Assembly: GCA_002336895.1 (NCBI GenBank)
Contig: DDFC01000009.1
Span: 180,038 to 244,037 of the forward strand
Length of the DNA: 64,000 nucleotides
Origin: Verrucomicrobiaceae bacterium UBA1938
GTDB taxonomy: Bacteria > Verrucomicrobiota > Verrucomicrobiia > Verrucomicrobiales > Verrucomicrobiaceae
Direction: 5' to 3'
Part shown: positions 27,239 to 35,582 of the stretch, piece by piece
Layout: each line of letters starts with the position of its first letter
Numbering within the stretch: position 1 is the stretch's first letter
Notes under the pieces: model-generated
Seen by the model: the letters and a program-made list of their open reading frames with translations, nothing else
The model's database searches: none
What the model was told of the DNA's origin: nothing
Translations under genes and position numbers: made by a program

Positions 27239-29323
27239 TTACTTCTTCACCGCCTTCGCCGCGAGCAAGGTGCTCACAGTCTGCTCAGTCAGGCCAAAGC
27301 GTGATGCCGCGCCGATCATGCCGGTGAGCTTGTTCAGCGTGGTGGCGTCGGGGTTCAGGCCGATGAGCTTGGAGAAGAGGGCGCTGAGCGTCAGATTCTT
27401 CGTGTCTTCGGAGGTGAGACCGAACTGGTCGATGATGTTCTTGAGCTGGGATTTGAAGTAGTCGGGATCGCCGGTGAAGAAGGTTTCCTTCACGTCCGTC
27501 AGCGTGCGGCTGCCTTCCACCATGCGGTCGATGGCGCGTGCGTTGCCGATGGCGGTGGTGATCTTGTCGAAGAACTGGCTTTCGCCGCCGATGATCTCGA
27601 TCTTGGCGGACTTCATGGCCTCGCCAAGCACATTGGCCTGGGCGGCGGCGATGTCCTTCTGGATGTTGATCTGCGCGAGCTCGATCGCCTTCTCCTTGTC
27701 GAGCGTGAGCTTGAACTCCTCGTGTTCGCGTCCGGCGTTTTCGAGGAGCTTCATGGCCTGCGCTTTCTTGGTGATGCCATCGGCTTCCGCAGCGAGCTTG
27801 AGCTGCGTGACTTCGGCATCCGCAGAGCCCTGCTTCTGCGAGGCCTCGGCCTTGGCAAGCAGGACCTGGGCCTCACCGAGACCCATGGCAGCTGAGGTGG
27901 CGGTTTTGCCTTCGGCGAGGGCCTTCTCGGCAGCGGCTTCCTTGGCGGCAGACTCCTGACGGGCCTCGGCAAGGGTGAGCAATTCCTGAGCATGCAGCTC
28001 CGCAGCCTGTTTGGCGGCTTCTGCAGCCTTGATGGCGGTGAAGGCAGCCTGCTCAGCGGCAAGCTGCGCGGCCTGTTTGGCGGCCTCGGCCTCCTTGATC
28101 TTCTGAATGAGCTGCTCCTGGGCGTTTTTCTCGGCGTTGGTGAGCGCGACCTGCTTCTCGCGGTCGGCGGTGGCGAAGGCTTCGGTGTCCTTCATTTTCT
28201 GCTGCTCGACGACGACGGTCTTTTCCAGGGCCACGCGGTCCTTGATGACTTCCTGGATGTTCTTCTTCTCCACTTCCACGGCCTTGTCCTTCTCGATGGA
28301 CTTGAGCGTGGTAATGCGCTCGCGGTCGATGATTTCAAGATTGCGGTCGCGGGTGACGCGCTCGACTTCGACGGCGTCGGTGCGCTCCTTGTTGCGCTGG
28401 GCCACGAGGACCTGCCGCTCCTTGTTCTGTGTGGCAATGGCGATTTCCTCGTCGGCGGTGATCTTGGCCTTTTCGGATTTCAGGCGCTCTTCCTCCTGCA
28501 CCTTCATCATCTCGGCCGTTTCGCGGGCGCGGACGCTTTCGACGTCGCGTTTCTGCTTCGCTTCGGTCTCGGCGAGCTGGCGCTCCAGCTCCAGGATGGC
28601 CTCGCGGGCCTGCACGTCCTGCTGCTTGATGACCTTCTCCTTGTCGCGCTGGATGTTGTTGGAGAGCTTGGCCTGGGCGGCGGTGAGCTCGGTGATTTTC
28701 TTGATGCCCTCGGCGTCGAGGATGTTGTCGGGGTCGAGATTCTCAAGCTGAGTCTGCTCCAGGAAGTCGATGGCGCAGTCATCCAGGGTGAAGCCGTTGA
28801 GGTCGGTGCCGATGACCTTGAGGATCTCGCTCTTGAAGTGGTCGCGCTCATTGTAGAGCTGCACGAAGTCGAAGCGCTTGCCCACGGTTTTCAGCGCTTC
28901 GGAAAACTTGGCGTCAAACAGCACGCGGATGGTGTCCACAGTGCTCGCACGGGCGCAGCCGATGCTCTGGGCCACGCGCAGCACGTCCTCAGGCGTTTTA
29001 TTCACGCGGACGAAGAAGGCCACCTTGATGTCGGCGCGCAGGTTGTCTTTGCAGATGAGGCCCTCCTGGGCCTTGCGCTCGATCTCGATGCGCTTCACGG
29101 AGATGTCCATGTACTCGGCCTGATGCGCCACGGGGATGACGATCATGCCGTTGAATGACACCTTGGTGCCGCCGATGCCGTTGCGCACGATGGCCTGACC
29201 CTGCTGCACTTTGCGGAAGAACCGCGAGAAAAGGATCAGAATGCCAAGGAAAATGCCGATGATGATGACTCCGACGAGGAGGCTGCCTTCGAGCAGCACG
29301 GCGAGGTGTGGGGATGAGGTCAT
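27239..29323 (-). CDS. Flotillin family protein (SPFH/Band 7)
   Basis: A 694-residue flotillin. One N-terminal transmembrane helix (~12-32) is followed by the SPFH domain (residues ~40-220; VQQGQAIVRNGIGG, MDISVKRIEIERKAQEGLICKDNLRADIKVAFFVRV). A long charged and then Ala/Glu-rich coiled coil (~230-560) and a C-terminal oligomerisation part (EIIGGESQFFDKITTAI, 580 onward) complete it. It resembles the YqiK branch of flotillins, which scaffold membrane microdomains. Preceded by a YqiJ-like OB-fold protein 29 bases upstream and followed after 4 bases by the small membrane protein. Confidence 0.95.
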   Translation of the reverse strand: MTSSPHLAVLLEGSLLVGVIIIGIFLGILILFSRFFRKVQQGQAIVRNGIGGTKVSFNGMIVIPVAHQAEYMDISVKRIEIERKAQEGLICKDNLRADIKVAFFVRVNKTPEDVLRVAQSIGCARASTVDTIRVLFDAKFSEALKTVGKRFDFVQLYNERDHFKSEILKVIGTDLNGFTLDDCAIDFLEQTQLENLDPDNILDAEGIKKITELTAAQAKLSNNIQRDKEKVIKQQDVQAREAILELERQLAETEAKQKRDVESVRARETAEMMKVQEEERLKSEKAKITADEEIAIATQNKERQVLVAQRNKERTDAVEVERVTRDRNLEIIDRERITTLKSIEKDKAVEVEKKNIQEVIKDRVALEKTVVVEQQKMKDTEAFATADREKQVALTNAEKNAQEQLIQKIKEAEAAKQAAQLAAEQAAFTAIKAAEAAKQAAELHAQELLTLAEARQESAAKEAAAEKALAEGKTATSAAMGLGEAQVLLAKAEASQKQGSADAEVTQLKLAAEADGITKKAQAMKLLENAGREHEEFKLTLDKEKAIELAQINIQKDIAAAQANVLGEAMKSAKIEIIGGESQFFDKITTAIGNARAIDRMVEGSRTLTDVKETFFTGDPDYFKSQLKNIIDQFGLTSEDTKNLTLSALFSKLIGLNPDATTLNKLTGMIGAASRFGLTEQTVSTLLAAKAVKK

Positions 29324-29352
29324 AGGAAAGGGCTGGTTGTGGAGTCGGTGGG

Positions 29353-30015
29353 TTAGGTCTGAGGAGCGGATTCGATCAGGTAAAAAAGATGGTCAGGGCC
29401 GGCGGCAATGACCTTGGCAGGGGTGCCGCGTTTCAGCGGTGCCGCATCGGGCCGCGTGCGGACATTGATCAGCAGCGGGACATTGGCTGTGGTGATCTCA
29501 AGCTGGCCGTAGCTGGCGTCCGCCTCCGTGGAAACCACGACGCCGATGCGCCCTAGGACCTCCTCGGCTTCGGAATCGGCATCTCCCATGGCTTTGAAGA
29601 GCTTTGCGACGGGGAGGGTAACGATCTTGGTCAGGATGAGGCTGCCGAGGAGGTTGGGAAGCAGAAGCAAGGCGGCCTGCTGCACAGTGCCAGCCTGATT
29701 GTACCATTCGTTCAGTGCCAGGGAGCCCAGCCACATGAAGAGGACCAGGAAGCTGAGCCACACGACCAGAGGCACCTGCGAAAAACCAAAAAAGCGGCCT
29801 GTGGCCAGCCATGCCCCGCCTGTGTTCAGTCCGTGTCCGTGGGAGGAGTCAGCTCCGGAAGGCGCGTCTGCATCCAGGCCGATGTCATCTGGCAGATCCG
29901 CCTCGAAATCGAGCGCGCCCATCAGGACCAGCAGCCAGTAGCAAATGACCAGCGTCAAAAGAAGCGAGAGCAAAAGCTGGTGAGGCAGGATGGCGGCCTG
30001 GAAGAGTTCGATCAC
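29353..30015 (-). CDS. YqiJ/NfeD-like membrane protein with OB fold
   Basis: A 220-residue protein: an N-terminal membrane helix (~12-32), an acidic Asp/His-rich loop, two further helices (~80-100 and 110-132), then a C-terminal OB-fold-like beta domain (~150-218; EEVLGRIGVVVSTEADASYGQLEI). This is the layout of YqiJ, partner of the flotillin YqiK, and of NfeD proteins in general. Start codon is GTG at 30015. First gene of the flotillin-ATPase operon. It probably binds flotillin at the membrane. Confidence 0.85.
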   Translation of the reverse strand: MIELFQAAILPHQLLLSLLLTLVICYWLLVLMGALDFEADLPDDIGLDADAPSGADSSHGHGLNTGGAWLATGRFFGFSQVPLVVWLSFLVLFMWLGSLALNEWYNQAGTVQQAALLLLPNLLGSLILTKIVTLPVAKLFKAMGDADSEAEEVLGRIGVVVSTEADASYGQLEITTANVPLLINVRTRPDAAPLKRGTPAKVIAAGPDHLFYLIESAPQT

Positions 30016-30350
30016 GGCAGGATGGCTGGCTGAAGAGCGATGAGTGATATAAGCAACTGACCTGAGGGCGGGCGATTACAATTTTCCAGAACGTCTTCAA
30101 TGCTTTTAGAGGGAGCAGGTCAGGAATGTCAAAGGCGTAAACAAAATGCTGAGATGACCAACCCGGTGAAAGGGATGCGAAAGCTCCCGGGTGCAGAGGA
30201 TGTGGGCAGTCCATGGGCTCCGAAAGCTGGATGGTGCTCTGATTATGAACCGTGAGAAGCGTTGACAATACGGGCAGGGCTCCTAGAATCGGCCTCGAAT
30301 TCACCCCGAACAATAGCACAGCGAATCGTCAGTCAGTGGAGGTTACCGGC
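30016..30350. promoter_or_regulatory. Divergent regulatory region between YqiJ-like and PUR genes
   Basis: About 335 bases with no convincing gene. The right part carries the strong promoter described separately and the GGAGG ribosome site (30338-30342) of the PUR gene. The left part must hold the start of the flotillin operon, but I see no clear -35/-10 pair on the complement strand. CTCCCGGG and similar short palindromes occur at 30185-30195. Confidence 0.5.
30262..30289 (+). promoter_or_regulatory. Sigma-70 type promoter of the PUR gene
   Basis: TTGACA (30262-30267), a 16-base spacer and TAGAAT (30284-30289). This is the best consensus-like promoter in the window; the transcript start would be near 30296, giving a leader of about 55 bases that contains GGAGG 8 bases before the ATG at 30351. 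Confidence 0.7.
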
Positions 30351-30593
30351 ATGAGGAACACAGAATTTGAAGATGAGCGGCGTCCGCCAAATCCGCCGCT
30401 GCATTCCGAAAAGATCGTCACAGATCGGAAGATCTTCTTCCTCGACCTCAAGGAGAATGACCGGGGCAAGTTTATCAAGATCACGGAAGACGTGCGCGGC
30501 CGCCGCGACACGATCATTCTGCCGATCGATGCCGCGCAGGAGTTCATGGATGCGATGATGCGCACCCTGGACGCCGCAGGTGTGGATGAGTGA
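30351..30593 (+). CDS. PUR-alpha family DNA/RNA-binding protein (DUF3276)
   Basis: An 80-residue protein with a single PUR repeat: SEKIVTDRKIFFLDLKEN, RGKFIKITEDVRGRRDTIILP and an amphipathic end helix (AAQEFMDAMMRTLDAAG). Bacterial PUR proteins dimerise to bind purine-rich single-stranded DNA or RNA. The ATG at 30351 is chosen because of the GGAGG ribosome site 8 bases upstream and the promoter at 30262-30289. The short gene overlaps the next one by 8 bases. Confidence 0.9.
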   Translation: MRNTEFEDERRPPNPPLHSEKIVTDRKIFFLDLKENDRGKFIKITEDVRGRRDTIILPIDAAQEFMDAMMRTLDAAGVDE

Positions 30594-31023
30594 GCCTTCG
30601 CTGGAAGCAGCCGTATCTGGCAAATCTTCACTTCTCCCGGACATGACGGGGAAAAACCAGCGATGCATGGTGGGCTTTCTCACCGGGGTGCTTCTCACAG
30701 CCATCCTTCTAGGTGGCTATTCGCTGCGGCATATTCACCACTATTCTGAGCTGGGCACTTTCTACCGGGGAACTCTCGACGACAGGCAGGTGATCGGCAT
30801 TGCCTACATTGAATATGACGGCTGGGGTTTTATGGAGCTCACCCAATGGAAAGTGCAGCTGATCAGTCGCTCCGGAGAGCACATGACTCTCTACAAGAAA
30901 TCAGCAGTGTTTCAGGAAAAGACGCCGCACCAGCCCAAAATCGAAGTCAGCGGTCATCAAATTCGTATCGATGATGGAGTGGACCAGATCGTCGTGGATG
31001 TTCAGCAAAGCCCCAAAGTTTGA
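30586..31023 (+). CDS. One-pass membrane protein of unknown function
   Basis: A 145-residue protein from ATG 30586 (in-frame GTG at 30580 and ATG at 30643 are alternatives). A transmembrane helix (~29-47) follows a short polar start; the rest is a beta-rich outer domain (FYRGTLDDRQVIGIAYIEYDGWG; VSGHQIRIDDG). No family recognised. Overlaps the PUR gene by 8 bases, so it is probably co-expressed with it. It ends 17 bases before the convergent phosphoesterase gene. Confidence 0.65.
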   Translation: MSEPSLEAAVSGKSSLLPDMTGKNQRCMVGFLTGVLLTAILLGGYSLRHIHHYSELGTFYRGTLDDRQVIGIAYIEYDGWGFMELTQWKVQLISRSGEHMTLYKKSAVFQEKTPHQPKIEVSGHQIRIDDGVDQIVVDVQQSPKV

Positions 31024-31039
31024 GTGCAAAGTCGAGGGG

Positions 31040-31966
31040 TTACACAAACCGTATCACGTGCTTCTGGCCGTGCTCCTCATGCGCGGGGTTGAGGGCGCGT
31101 AGCTCGAATTCGGCGCGGTCGGAGTTGATGCGCACGATGACCCAGCCGTTGGGGCGCTTGGGATTGAAGGTGTAAGCCACGGGGGGCAGGTTGATGAGCG
31201 GGAGGCCGGTCTTTTCGTGTTTGGATTTCATCCAGGTGTGCGTGTGGCCGTAGATGAAGCCCTGCACCTTGGGGTAGGAGGCCATGAGGTCAAAGAGGGG
31301 ATCGCTGTCCTGCAGGCAGGTGCCTTTGAGGTTGTCGGTCATGCTGGGCTGCATGGGGTTGTGATGCGCGACGACGAAGGTGGGCTTGTTGGGGGCGTTG
31401 CGCAGCTCGCGTTCGATCCAGACGAGCTGCTGCTCGCCGAGGCGGCCGGGGGTTTTGTTGACGATGTCCAGGGAGTCGAGCAGCACCCAGTTCACCTGCG
31501 CGCTGGTGACGGTGGCCACGTGCTTGTCCGGCACGTTCATGGGGCGCTCGGCATTGGGCGGCGGCGGGCCGACGATGACGTTGAGGAAGTTGTTGCGGTG
31601 GTCGTGGTTTCCCAGCGTGCAGTGGATCTGGATGGACTGCTCCCGCAGAGCCTGCATGCAGTGGGTGAAGGTCACGTAGTCCTCGGTCTTGCCGTCGAGG
31701 TAGGCGCAGTCGCCGTTGACGATGAGGCCAAAGGGCTTCTGGCCGATCTTGAGCACCTGGTTGGCGCAGCGCCGCAGGTTTTCCGCCATGCAGACGCCGC
31801 GTGCGTTGAGCGTCTCGTCTGCGGCGATGTGGGGGTCTGAAAAGAGCACCCAGATTTGCTCGGGGATCTCCAGGGCGGGGAGCTGCGTGGCGGCGGTGCC
31901 CAGGACGGCGGCGGCGCTATGCTGCAGGAAGCTGCGGCGGGAGAGTGGTGGCAGGGTGATTGGCAT
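31040..31966 (-). CDS. Tat-exported metallophosphoesterase
   Basis: A 308-residue calcineurin-like phosphoesterase with a twin-arginine signal (LSRRSFLQHSAAAVLG, residues ~8-23). All metal-binding motifs are present: SDPHI (first Asp/His), NGDCAYLDG, GNHDHR, VAHHNPM and GHTHTW. It therefore should hold a two-metal centre and hydrolyse a phosphomonoester or diester outside the cytoplasm. It lies downstream of the uracil phosphoribosyltransferase gene on the same strand (64-base gap). Substrate unknown. Confidence 0.92.
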   Translation of the reverse strand: MPITLPPLSRRSFLQHSAAAVLGTAATQLPALEIPEQIWVLFSDPHIAADETLNARGVCMAENLRRCANQVLKIGQKPFGLIVNGDCAYLDGKTEDYVTFTHCMQALREQSIQIHCTLGNHDHRNNFLNVIVGPPPPNAERPMNVPDKHVATVTSAQVNWVLLDSLDIVNKTPGRLGEQQLVWIERELRNAPNKPTFVVAHHNPMQPSMTDNLKGTCLQDSDPLFDLMASYPKVQGFIYGHTHTWMKSKHEKTGLPLINLPPVAYTFNPKRPNGWVIVRINSDRAEFELRALNPAHEEHGQKHVIRFV

Positions 31967-32029
31967 GGGAGAATGAAACGGAGATGCGAGGCTGGTTTGT
32001 GCGCGCGGGATGCGATGAGTTGCGCCGTC

Positions 32030-32653
32030 TCAGGTGCCGAAATAGCGGTCGCCCGCATCTCCAAGACCGGGAACGATGTAGCTGCGCTCGTTGAGACCGT
32101 CATCCACGGCGGCGGTGAAGACGGGGATGTCCGGATGCGTGCGCGCCATGGCGGCCAGGCCCTCAGGGCAGCTGACCACGCAGATGAGCGTGATGCGCGC
32201 GGCTCCGGCTTCCTTGAGCTGGCGTGCGGCCTCGCAGGCGCTGCCACCAGTGGCCAGCATGGGGTCCAGCAGGAAGACATCGGCTTCGGGGAGGCTGGCG
32301 GGTAGATTGGCGTAGTAGGCGTGTGGCAGGGCGGTCTCTTCGTTGCGCCGGATGCCTACGTGGGCCACCACGGCCTCGGGCACCAGGGGCAGAATGCCAT
32401 CCAGCAGGCCCAACCCAGCGCGCAGGATGGGGGCGCACACCAGCGGGCGTGCCAGCCGGGCGCCCTGCGTCTCCGCCAGCGGGGTCTGCACCTGGGTCGG
32501 CTGCACGGGCAGGCGGCTGGTGGCCTCCAGAAAGAGGATGCGCGCCAGGTGGTTCAGGTGCCGCCGAAAGTCGTGCGAAGAGGTGCCCACGGCACGAATG
32601 GCGGCGAGGTGGCACTGGGCCAGAGGATGCTGTACGACGACAGGCTGCTGCAT
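32030..32653 (-). CDS. upp: Uracil phosphoribosyltransferase
   Basis: A 207-residue enzyme of pyrimidine salvage, making UMP from uracil and PRPP. The PRPP-binding loop is LLDPMLATGGSA, with VCAPILRAGLG upstream (PRPP/diphosphate site) and the C-terminal SYIVPGLGDAGDRYFGT that binds uracil. The ATG at 32653 gives the usual family length (about 208); an in-frame ATG at 32707 would add 18 residues that do not resemble the family. Confidence 0.95.
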   Translation of the reverse strand: MQQPVVVQHPLAQCHLAAIRAVGTSSHDFRRHLNHLARILFLEATSRLPVQPTQVQTPLAETQGARLARPLVCAPILRAGLGLLDGILPLVPEAVVAHVGIRRNEETALPHAYYANLPASLPEADVFLLDPMLATGGSACEAARQLKEAGAARITLICVVSCPEGLAAMARTHPDIPVFTAAVDDGLNERSYIVPGLGDAGDRYFGT

Positions 32654-32731
32654 GGGGCGCACTGTGCCGCGTTTGCCGGTGCTGGCAAAGTTTTCCACCA
32701 CCTGCATTGACGTTCATGATAGCATGCAGGC

Positions 32732-33226
32732 ATGAAAACACGAACCGGCGTGCTGGTGCTGCTGGCATTCACTTTGGCTGCATGCGACACCCCATCGCGT
32801 GATGGATCGAGCTACTACCATCCGTCCAGCGGTCAGCCGCCGGCAGGCACCGCCAATGCACCCAGGAGCAAGAGCATCGCCGAAATGGCCGGCAGCAGCG
32901 GTGCGCCTGTGCCGCGTGGCGGCTACGCGCCGGGCTCGGGGCCCACGGCCATGCCGGGAGGGAATCAGTTCATGTACCAGCAGAATGTGTCGGGGCCGTT
33001 TGGCAGCAGCAGCTCCACGAGTGTGATCAATGCCTCAGGCGGTGTGCAGAGCTACCAGACCATTGGGAACATGCCGGTGTATCCCGGCATGGCGGTGCCG
33101 GGGTATAACTATGGCCGGGGCACCTACGGCAGGCTGCCCACGCAGCCGGTGTATGTGCCCGGGGTGAATGGAGCGGCAGGTTATTACCTGAACCCGAGCA
33201 CGGGGCAGCGGGTGCCGGGGCCGTAG
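32732..33226 (+). CDS. Gly/Pro/Ser-rich lipoprotein, unknown
   Basis: A 164-residue protein with a lipoprotein signal (VLVLLAFTLAAC, lipobox Cys at residue 19). The mature part is low in helix and rich in Gly, Pro, Ser and Tyr (RGGYAPGSGPTAMPGGNQFMYQ; YGRGTYGRLPTQPVYVPG), so it is probably largely disordered at the membrane or cell surface. No family recognised. Convergent with the DedA gene, with only 6 bases between the stops. Confidence 0.75.
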   Translation: MKTRTGVLVLLAFTLAACDTPSRDGSSYYHPSSGQPPAGTANAPRSKSIAEMAGSSGAPVPRGGYAPGSGPTAMPGGNQFMYQQNVSGPFGSSSSTSVINASGGVQSYQTIGNMPVYPGMAVPGYNYGRGTYGRLPTQPVYVPGVNGAAGYYLNPSTGQRVPGP

Positions 33227-33232
33227 AGAGAC

Positions 33233-33889
33233 TCAGGCGTCTTCGCCTTTGGTCGCTTGCGCCTTTTTCGCCTCGGCCTTGTGCTTGAGCACCTCAAACA
33301 CGATGGGCAGCAGGGAGACGACGATGATGAGTACGAAGACCAGCTTGAGGTTGTTCTTGATGATGGGGATGCTGCCGAGGAAGTAGCCGGCGATGGTGAA
33401 GCTGAGCACCCAGAGCAGGCCGCCGCCGAGGCTGTAGCAGAGGAAGCGGCGGTAGTCCATGCGGCCAAAGCCGGCGGTGAAAGGGGCAAAGGTGCGCACG
33501 ATGGGAACGAAGCGCGCGAGGATGATGGCCTTGCCGCCATGCTTGACGAAGAAGGCCTCCGTTTTGGCCAGGTAGTCGCGCTTGAACCAGCGCTGGTTCA
33601 CGATCCAGCCGCCCGCTTTGCGACCGATCCAGTAGTTGAGGTTGTCGCCGATGATGGCGGCGCACATGAGCAGGGGGATGATGAGCTCGATGCGGATGAG
33701 CCCCTGCGCGGAGAGCGCGCCCACGGCAAAGAGCAGGGAGTCGCCGGGAAGGAAGGGGGTGGCCACCAGACCGGTCTCGCAGAACACGATGGCAAAGAGC
33801 AGCGCATAAATCATCGCGCCATGATCCTGAGCGAAGGTCTGCAGGTGTTTGTCGATGTGGAGGACGAAGTCGAGGATCTGGGGAAACAT
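33233..33889 (-). CDS. DedA family membrane protein
   Basis: A 218-residue DedA/VTT-domain protein: FCETGLVATPFLPGDSLLFAVGAL, GDNLNYWIGRKAGGW and the signature FVPIVRTFAPFTAGFGRM with the essential Arg. DedA proteins act in membrane lipid (undecaprenyl phosphate or phosphatidylethanolamine) transfer and pH or drug tolerance. The ATG at 33889 gives the family length; the in-frame start at 33937 would add 16 polar residues. Confidence 0.94.
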   Translation of the reverse strand: MFPQILDFVLHIDKHLQTFAQDHGAMIYALLFAIVFCETGLVATPFLPGDSLLFAVGALSAQGLIRIELIIPLLMCAAIIGDNLNYWIGRKAGGWIVNQRWFKRDYLAKTEAFFVKHGGKAIILARFVPIVRTFAPFTAGFGRMDYRRFLCYSLGGGLLWVLSFTIAGYFLGSIPIIKNNLKLVFVLIIVVSLLPIVFEVLKHKAEAKKAQATKGEDA

Positions 33890-33957
33890 GGCCGCCGAAT
33901 CTCCGGTGTCAGCGCGGTGCGGCAAACGAAAACTCATGCCGATTCCGACGGGGACGC

Positions 33958-33999
33958 AAAAAGCCGCCTGTGCGCATGCCTATGGTGCCTGCGGCTTTT
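33958..33999. repeat. Inverted repeat in the DedA / HTH-protein divergent region
   Basis: AAAAAGCCGC (33958-33967) faces GCGGCTTTT (33991-33999), a 9-bp stem with a 23-base middle. It lies between two divergent genes, so it could be an operator or a cruciform; it also resembles a terminator from an older gene arrangement. Confidence 0.45.
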
Positions 34000-34061
34000 A
34001 CCATGGCAAAACGGCGAGGATGCCGCTTGCCAAAGGGGGTGAATGCTGAAACAAATCAGGC

Positions 34062-34544
34062 ATGGAATCCCATGAAGTGATCAGCAAGGCCGTTGAGAAG
34101 ACCAGCTTCAAAGAGGTGGCGGCACAGATGGGCGTCTCCCTTTCGCTCGCCTACAAGTGGTCGCAGCCCGATGAGCAGCAGGGCAGCGGCACCTCCAATC
34201 CTCTGGACCGCGTGCGCCAGCTCTATGAGATCACGCAGGATCCGCAGCTCATCCAGTGGCTGTGCCACAAGGCAAACGGTGTCTTTGTACAAAACCCCAC
34301 CACGGGCGGGCCGCGCGGCATGGACCTCATGCCCGCCACGCAGGAGATCGTGCAGCAGTTTGCCGATCTGCTCACCGCCATCAGCCATGCGGCCTCAGAC
34401 AACCACATCAATGCCAAGGAGGCGCAGCACATCCGTGGTGTGTGGGATGAGCTGAAGCGTTTCACCGAAGGCTTTGTGCGCCTGTGCGAGAAGGGAGACT
34501 TTGCCCATCTGGCAGACGAGATCAAAACCCACCGCCCGAAGTAA
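34062..34544 (+). CDS. HTH protein resembling phage CII-type regulators
   Basis: A 160-residue protein. Residues ~14-40 form a helix-turn-helix (FKEVAAQMGVSLSLAYKWSQP) and the rest is helical (LDRVRQLYEITQDPQLIQWLCHKANGVFVQNP; AKEAQHIRGVWDELKRFTEGFVRL). It recalls the CII/Cox-like regulatory proteins of temperate phages and their chromosomal relatives, in which the C-terminal helices tetramerise. There is no prophage nearby, so it is probably a chromosomal regulator. Targets unknown. Confidence 0.7.
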   Translation: MESHEVISKAVEKTSFKEVAAQMGVSLSLAYKWSQPDEQQGSGTSNPLDRVRQLYEITQDPQLIQWLCHKANGVFVQNPTTGGPRGMDLMPATQEIVQQFADLLTAISHAASDNHINAKEAQHIRGVWDELKRFTEGFVRLCEKGDFAHLADEIKTHRPK

Positions 34545-34572
34545 GGCGGTAGGCTGAACCCAATTTGCAGAC

Positions 34573-34941
34573 ATGTCAGCCTCCGGCCCGCTTCTCATCC
34601 GCCATGAAGGCCACACCCCGCGCGAGCGCAGCACCTGCGGCTGGCGGGACCGTCTGATCAGCCGCGAGGACGTGGCGCTGAACCCCGCCGCCTGGGCGCA
34701 TGCCGTGGACATCGACGGTGCCAAACTGCACTACCACAAGCGCTCCACGGAGCTCTACTATGTACTGGAAGGCGGAGGCACGGTGGTGCTGGATGGCGTG
34801 GAGCAGCCTGTGAGCAAGGGCTCGCTGGTGCATATCCCGCCCGGGGTGGTGCATGGGGCCCGTGGCAAGATGCGCGTACTGGTTGTGGGGATACCCGACA
34901 TCGCCGAAGACGACTATTTCGAAGTGGGAGAGGCGGGCTGA
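34573..34941 (+). CDS. Single-domain cupin protein
   Basis: A 122-residue cupin. Motif 1 (HYHKRSTELYYVLEGGG, ligands His, His, Glu) and motif 2 (GSLVHIPPGVVHGARG, ligand His) are both complete, so it should bind a divalent metal. It starts 28 bases after the preceding HTH gene on the same strand. Function of small cupins ranges from isomerase to dioxygenase to sensor; none can be chosen. Confidence 0.88.
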   Translation: MSASGPLLIRHEGHTPRERSTCGWRDRLISREDVALNPAAWAHAVDIDGAKLHYHKRSTELYYVLEGGGTVVLDGVEQPVSKGSLVHIPPGVVHGARGKMRVLVVGIPDIAEDDYFEVGEAG

Positions 34942-35048
34942 AGCCGGAGATCCAGTCAGAAAATTGGCGCGAATCGTGCTCGGCTAGTGGCCTATAGATC
35001 ATAAATCTTTGTTTGCGCCGTGGTGAAATACTCTTTAGCTATTGTACG

Positions 35049-35510
35049 ATGAAAACCACAATCCATACCCTGCTGCTAGCTGTTCTCGTGGTCCTCGGAG
35101 TGGGAACGGCCACGGTTGCCACTGCCTCGGATTTTGCCACAGACGTCAATTTCAACCATCCATTGGCTGGACAGCGGCCTGCCATGGACTTCAGAGGCCG
35201 CTATCCTGCGCTTCTCAAAAGCATGCGCGCAGGGCAGGTGTACTCCATCACCCCAGACAATGTGACCAGGTATGGTTACCCTACGATCGGCAAATACAAC
35301 GGCCAGGTTTACTGGTTGGTGCCTGTGCAGTTTTACACTCCTGGCGGAGACACTTCCTACCAGCAGCTGAGCATGGATGGTCGTCCCTTGCCACGTGTCT
35401 CCCGTTCCCGCTTTGGTGCCTCCCAGCATTCCACAGATGCTTATGCCTGTGTACGCAATGGCCGTGTGGAGCACTGGATCTATAAGATCTCCAAGTCTCC
35501 GATCCGCTGA
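35049..35510 (+). CDS. Exported small protein of unknown function
   Basis: A 153-residue protein with a signal peptide (residues 1-27, HTLLLAVLVVLGVGTATVATA). The mature part is beta-rich with aromatic residues (YSITPDNVTRYGYPTIGKYNGQ; YWLVPVQFYTP) and looks like a small secreted beta protein. No family recognised. The ATG at 35049 is preferred over the in-frame start at 35013. A clear terminator follows at 35553. Confidence 0.75.
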   Translation: MKTTIHTLLLAVLVVLGVGTATVATASDFATDVNFNHPLAGQRPAMDFRGRYPALLKSMRAGQVYSITPDNVTRYGYPTIGKYNGQVYWLVPVQFYTPGGDTSYQQLSMDGRPLPRVSRSRFGASQHSTDAYACVRNGRVEHWIYKISKSPIR

Positions 35511-35552
35511 TCGGCCTGTAGATTTTTTAATAAAACAAATCTCTTCCTATGA

Positions 35553-35582
35553 GGGTTCACGTGTTCAGCGTGGGCCCTTTTT
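35553..35582 (+). terminator. Rho-independent terminator after the 35049 gene
   Basis: GGGTTCACG (35553-35561) pairs with CGTGGGCCC (35569-35577; two G-T pairs) across a 7-base loop, followed by TTTTT. Confidence 0.75.

Noticed and set aside
34062..34544. CII-like regulator considered as a sign of a prophage
   Set aside because: No integrase, capsid, terminase or lysis gene nearby; neighbours are ordinary chromosomal genes.
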